Below, in pieces: positions 29,089 to 32,363 of a stretch of 32,363 nucleotides of DNA (position 1 is the first letter of the stretch; each line of letters starts with the position of its first letter). The notes under the pieces were generated by a model. It was not told where the DNA came from. It saw only the letters and a list, made by a program, of their open reading frames with translations, and made no database searches. The translations under genes and the position numbers were made by a program. Origin of the DNA: Clostridiales bacterium (GTDB lineage Bacteria > Bacillota > Clostridia > Christensenellales > UBA1242); NCBI GenBank assembly GCA_918241715.1, contig CAKJYB010000042.1:1-32363 (forward strand), in the 5' to 3' direction.

Positions 29089-30220
29089 TGTTTGTTTTTA
29101 GCAAAATTTTGATTGCGAAAACAAGTTTTTCAATTTCTTGATAGGTGTTGAAATAAGAAAGAGACACTCTGACGGCACCGAAAGTTGCCGTGCCAAGGGC
29201 CTTATGTTTTAGTGGCGCACAATGCAAACCACTCCTTACGCAAATGTTCCACCTTTCGTCAAGATAGTTTGCAACATCTGCAGAGCCCACGTCTTTTATG
29301 TTAAAGGCAAACACGCCAAATGTGTTTTCTGTTTTTGTGTAAATTTCGACTGGAAGTTTTGAAAGTTCATAGTGAAGATAAGTCGTCAAATCTTCCAATT
29401 TTGATTGAATTTGACAAAAATTTTCTTCAACAAAATTTATCCCTTCGCAAAAACCAAGAATGGCAGGGGTGTTTAGCGTTCCGGCTTCCAATCTTTCTGG
29501 CAGAGATTGTGGCATTGACAGAGCAAGAGAATTTGTGCCTGTTCCACCAAACCGGTATGGGTTTATATCAAATTCTCCGTTCAAGCATAAACAGCCCACG
29601 CCTTGTGGAGAATAAAAACCTTTGTGTGGGGCAAGGGCGAGAATGTTTATGTTTTGTTTTTGCATGTCGTAAATCACATGTCCACCACCTTGAGCACCAT
29701 CTACAAGAAACAAAATGGCCTTTTCTTTAAGTTTTGCTCCAATGGAGTCAATGTCGGCAATATCTCCGTTGACATTTGAAATATGGTTGCAGATGACAAG
29801 ATAAGTTTTGTCTGTGATACACTTTTCTATATCTTCCCAAACGACACCCAGTTTTCCCGATTGTCCGGCAACGCTGTAAGAAAATTCGGGGTCTATTTCT
29901 TTTAGGTGTTCAAGTGGACGTAAAACAGAGTTGTGTTCGTTTATGGTGCAAACAACGTGCCCACCTTTTCTGTGGGTGCCAAATATTGCCATGTTAAGTG
30001 CGTCTGTGCAGTTTAGCGTAAAAACGACATTTTCTGGACTTGTGCCAACATGATTAGACACCAAAAGACGTGTTTTTTCGATTTCGGAAGCAGTTTTTAT
30101 CGCTTGTTTGTGTCCACTTCTGCCGGGATTTGCAGAAAAAATATTGAGAGAATTAAGCACTGCTCTCTGCACATTTTTTGGTTTTACAAGCGTCGAAGCT
30201 GAATTGTCAAAATAAATCAT
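29081..30220 (-). CDS. class V aminotransferase / cysteine desulfurase family protein
   Basis: start MIYFDNSAST at 30220 after AGGGGAAG SD; ALAPHKGFYSPQGVGCL, VRSGLHCAPLKHKALGT. Confidence 0.9.
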   Translation of the reverse strand: MIYFDNSASTLVKPKNVQRAVLNSLNIFSANPGRSGHKQAIKTASEIEKTRLLVSNHVGTSPENVVFTLNCTDALNMAIFGTHRKGGHVVCTINEHNSVLRPLEHLKEIDPEFSYSVAGQSGKLGVVWEDIEKCITDKTYLVICNHISNVNGDIADIDSIGAKLKEKAILFLVDGAQGGGHVIYDMQKQNINILALAPHKGFYSPQGVGCLCLNGEFDINPYRFGGTGTNSLALSMPQSLPERLEAGTLNTPAILGFCEGINFVEENFCQIQSKLEDLTTYLHYELSKLPVEIYTKTENTFGVFAFNIKDVGSADVANYLDERWNICVRSGLHCAPLKHKALGTATFGAVRVSLSYFNTYQEIEKLVFAIKILLKTNKK

Positions 30221-30294
30221 ATCTTCCCCTTTAAACAAAAATTGCTTATTATCAATATAATATTTTAGGGGAGTTTTTGTGAATAAGGAGCAAC

Positions 30295-30552
30295 ATGAAC
30301 TACACACTTGCCGTTTTCAAAACCAGACACGCTTCGCTTCGTTTTGCAAATCTTCTTCGTGAAAACAATATACCGGTTGCAATTGTAAATACTCCATACG
30401 AAATTGGAAATGTATGTGGAATTTCTGTAAAGTTTTTGTATGACTTTTTGTTTTATGCAAAGAGAATTATCATGCAGAGAGATTTTGTTTACAACTTTGA
30501 TGGATTTTATGCGATGTATGCAAATGGAAGATGGGGCAGACTGAACGAATGA
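30295..30552 (+). CDS. DUF3343 (putative Se/S carrier-like) protein
   Basis: 85 aa; MNYTLAVFKTRHASLRFANLLRENNIPVAIVNTPYEIGNVCGISVKF; AAGGAG SD. Confidence 0.75.
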   Translation: MNYTLAVFKTRHASLRFANLLRENNIPVAIVNTPYEIGNVCGISVKFLYDFLFYAKRIIMQRDFVYNFDGFYAMYANGRWGRLNE

Positions 30553-30577
30553 AAAAGAGCATATATTTGCTCTTTTT
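30552..30577 (+). terminator. terminator AAAAAGAGCA-TATATT-TGCTCTTTTT
   Basis: 10-bp stem plus T run, ends 16 nt before the next ATG. Confidence 0.88.
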
Positions 30578-30580
30578 TGA

Positions 30581-30586
30581 TAAAAT
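30581..30586 (+). promoter_or_regulatory. extended -10 TGA.TAAAAT abutting the terminator
   Basis: TTTTTTGATAAAAT; 6 nt to ATG 30593, no SD. Confidence 0.5.
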
Positions 30587-30592
30587 AATCTT

Positions 30593-31120
30593 ATGAAAAT
30601 CTTTGCCTTTTCTTTTATTGCTGTTTCAATGTTGTTTTTGTCTGTTTTTGGTGTCAATTGTTTTTACGGCTATCTTTTTCCAACAAAATTTAAGGAAGAA
30701 GTTGCAAGTGCATCGACGTCCTTTGGTGTTGACAGGGCTGTGATATATTCTGTTATCAATGTTGAGAGTGGTTTTCAAAAAGATGCAGTTTCAAGAAAGG
30801 GTGCAATTGGACTTATGCAACTCATGCCAGACACGGCAAATGAGATTGCCCAAAAACTTGACATAAAAAGTTTTGACTTAAAAAATCCACAGGACAACAT
30901 AACTCTTGGCACATTTTATTTTTCCACACTCAAAAAGAGATTTAAAGATGAGAAAACTGCACTTTGTGCATATAATGCTGGCCCATCAAATGTTTCGTTG
31001 TGGCTTTTAAACAAAAAATATAGTGATGACGGGAAAACGCTAAAAAACATTCCTTTTAAGGAGACAAGAGAATATATTGAAAAAATAAACAAAAACTTAA
31101 AATATTATTCAAAAAAATAA
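30593..31120 (+). CDS. lytic murein transglycosylase (SLT domain) with N-terminal signal/anchor
   Basis: VINVESGFQKDAVSRKGAIGLMQLMPDTA, ALCAYNAGPSNV. Confidence 0.93.
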   Translation: MKIFAFSFIAVSMLFLSVFGVNCFYGYLFPTKFKEEVASASTSFGVDRAVIYSVINVESGFQKDAVSRKGAIGLMQLMPDTANEIAQKLDIKSFDLKNPQDNITLGTFYFSTLKKRFKDEKTALCAYNAGPSNVSLWLLNKKYSDDGKTLKNIPFKETREYIEKINKNLKYYSKK

Positions 31121-31158
31121 ATGCGAAATCGATTTTTGTCAGTAATTTCGCATTTTTC
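31119..31158 (+). terminator. hairpin AAATGCGAAAT...ATTTCGCATTT
   Basis: 11-bp stem between convergent genes. Confidence 0.7.
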
Positions 31159-31169
31159 AGAATTTTTAT

Positions 31170-31634
31170 TTATATTTTTATTTCAATTTTTGTTTTATTT
31201 ATTTTGTCAAAACCCTCTTCAAAAGTTGGCATTTCAAAAATATCAAAATATTTGTCAATAACATAATCTGGAACAACTCTTCTTCTGCCTTTGTTTAGTT
31301 TGTGGCAGATTTCTTTTGGTGTGTCAATGACGATGGCAACCTTTTCTGCAGGAGTGTTTCCAAGTGCATCAAAAACATATTTTCTTGTCTGCCTGTTTAT
31401 GTTTGTTGCATCAATGACTACGTCTTTTTGTTGTTTAAGAGCCTTGTTCATTCTTTCGTATAAGGTGGAAAAGACTGCTTCATTTTGCGTTTGTATGTTT
31501 TCGTCTCCAAAAAGTTCTTTTCTTATTGCGTCGCTTGAAAGAATGATTGTGTTGTCATTCAAAAACTCTCTTTTTGCGTAAGTGCTTTTTCCACAGGCTG
31601 GTGGTCCAACAAGAAAAATTAACTTCGGCTTCAA
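31170..31634 (-). CDS. P-loop kinase, polynucleotide-kinase/zeta-like (AAA_33 type)
   Basis: VGPPACGKST, SSDAIRKELFGD, VVIDATNINRQTR, RRRVVPDYVIDKYFDIFEMPTFEEGF; TTG start (MKPKLIFLVG) after AAGGAG. Confidence 0.8.
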   Translation of the reverse strand: MKPKLIFLVGPPACGKSTYAKREFLNDNTIILSSDAIRKELFGDENIQTQNEAVFSTLYERMNKALKQQKDVVIDATNINRQTRKYVFDALGNTPAEKVAIVIDTPKEICHKLNKGRRRVVPDYVIDKYFDIFEMPTFEEGFDKINKTKIEIKI

Positions 31635-31647
31635 ATCTTTCTCCTTT

Positions 31648-32070
31648 TTAGATTTCGTTGACATTATAGCATTCAAATCCAGCTGCTCGTGCAGGTGCAA
31701 GATGTTTTTCTTTGTCATCAACAAAAACAATATCTTCGCTTTTTAGTCCAAGTTTTGCTTGGTACTCTTTAATCACATCTACTTTTTTGGTTGAAGAAGA
31801 AACAAAAATTATGTTTTGGTCTTCGATGTGAGGAAAGTGTTTTTCAAGCCAGAAATATTTTTGTTGAATCTCGTTGTTTGTGTCAACAACGCCAACAACA
31901 TAAATCTTTTTTGGGTTAACCTTTTCCAAAAGTTTTTGCATCTTTGCATTTGGTTTAAGTTTTGAGAAAGGTTTTTCAAACAACAATTCTCTAAGAGTTG
32001 GAGCCTTGTCAGGACACTCCGAAAGTGTGCCTTCATAATCTACAAAAATTGTCTTTTTTGTTAAATCCAT
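31648..32070 (-). CDS. HAD-superfamily phosphatase-like protein
   Basis: FVDYEGTLSE motif I, DIVFVDDKEKHLAPARAAGF motif IV; GAGGAG SD. Confidence 0.8.
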   Translation of the reverse strand: MDLTKKTIFVDYEGTLSECPDKAPTLRELLFEKPFSKLKPNAKMQKLLEKVNPKKIYVVGVVDTNNEIQQKYFWLEKHFPHIEDQNIIFVSSSTKKVDVIKEYQAKLGLKSEDIVFVDDKEKHLAPARAAGFECYNVNEI

Positions 32071-32091
32071 AACCTACTCCTCAGTTTTTTT

Positions 32092-32174
32092 TGGTGGGGA
32101 TAACAGGAGTTGAACCTGCACCCTTACGGACTGGAACCTAAATCCAGCGCGTCTGCCAATTTCGCCATACCCCC
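32092..32174 (-). tRNA. tRNA-Leu(UAG), CCA encoded
   Basis: RC GGGGGTATGGCGAAATTGGCAGACGCGCTGGATTTAGGTTCCAG...GCAGGTTCAACTCCTGTTATCCCCACCA; anticodon loop TT-TAG-GT. Confidence 0.95.
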
Positions 32175-32180
32175 ATGTGT

Positions 32181-32291
32181 TTAATAAACTGGATAATTGC
32201 GTGGAAAACCTGCATCGTGAACCAATTCAGATTTTCTGCCACAACCACAAACTAACAAAGCCAGACAAAAAATTATAATTACGTTTTTCAT
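32181..32291 (-). CDS. tiny lipoprotein-like ORF (36 aa) MKNVIIIFCLALLVCGCGRKSELVHDAGFPRNYPVY
   Basis: hydrophobic signal ending in a lipobox-like LVCGC; strong promoter directly upstream; absent from the ORF track. Confidence 0.55.
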   Translation of the reverse strand: MKNVIIIFCLALLVCGCGRKSELVHDAGFPRNYPVY

Positions 32292-32298
32292 GATGTTG

Positions 32299-32327
32299 AT
32301 TATAATAATGTTATGATTAGTTGTCAA
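32299..32327 (-). promoter_or_regulatory. consensus promoter TTGACA-N17-TATAAT for the lipoprotein ORF and tRNA-Leu
   Basis: forward TGTCAA 32322-32327 and ATTATA 32299-32304. Confidence 0.9.
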
Positions 32328-32363
32328 TTTAGCAAATAAAAAATATAAAATTGAAAAAAATAC

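Overview
Low-GC, Firmicutes/Clostridia-like chromosomal window, densely coding on both strands. It looks mostly like core housekeeping sequence: a yqzL-like ORF and recO; addB-addA; a radical SAM protein (PflX-like); a CNNM/CorC-type DUF21-CBS protein; a SecB-like small protein; tRNA-Gly(CCC); sufCBDSU; a diguanylate cyclase; groES-groEL; a TrkA-C membrane protein; dnaG-rpoD-zinc-ribbon protein; a second cysteine desulfurase divergent from a DUF3343 Se/S-carrier-like ORF; a lytic transglycosylase; a HAD phosphatase plus P-loop kinase pair; tRNA-Leu(UAG); and a tiny lipoprotein ORF. No CRISPR array, prophage or IS element was seen. The most unusual items are: (1) an ~894-aa membrane-anchored protein (9359..12043) with coiled coil, an aromatic/Gly-rich EAGR-box-like segment, an acidic/proline-rich region and a 10-copy AT-hook array; (2) several genes whose ATG sits 5-7 nt downstream of a -10 element with no Shine-Dalgarno (SD) sequence, which suggests leaderless mRNAs; (3) a split kinase/phosphatase pair resembling polynucleotide kinase-phosphatase; (4) unannotated small ORFs. 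All calls come from reading the sequence and the supplied ORF track; no searches were run.
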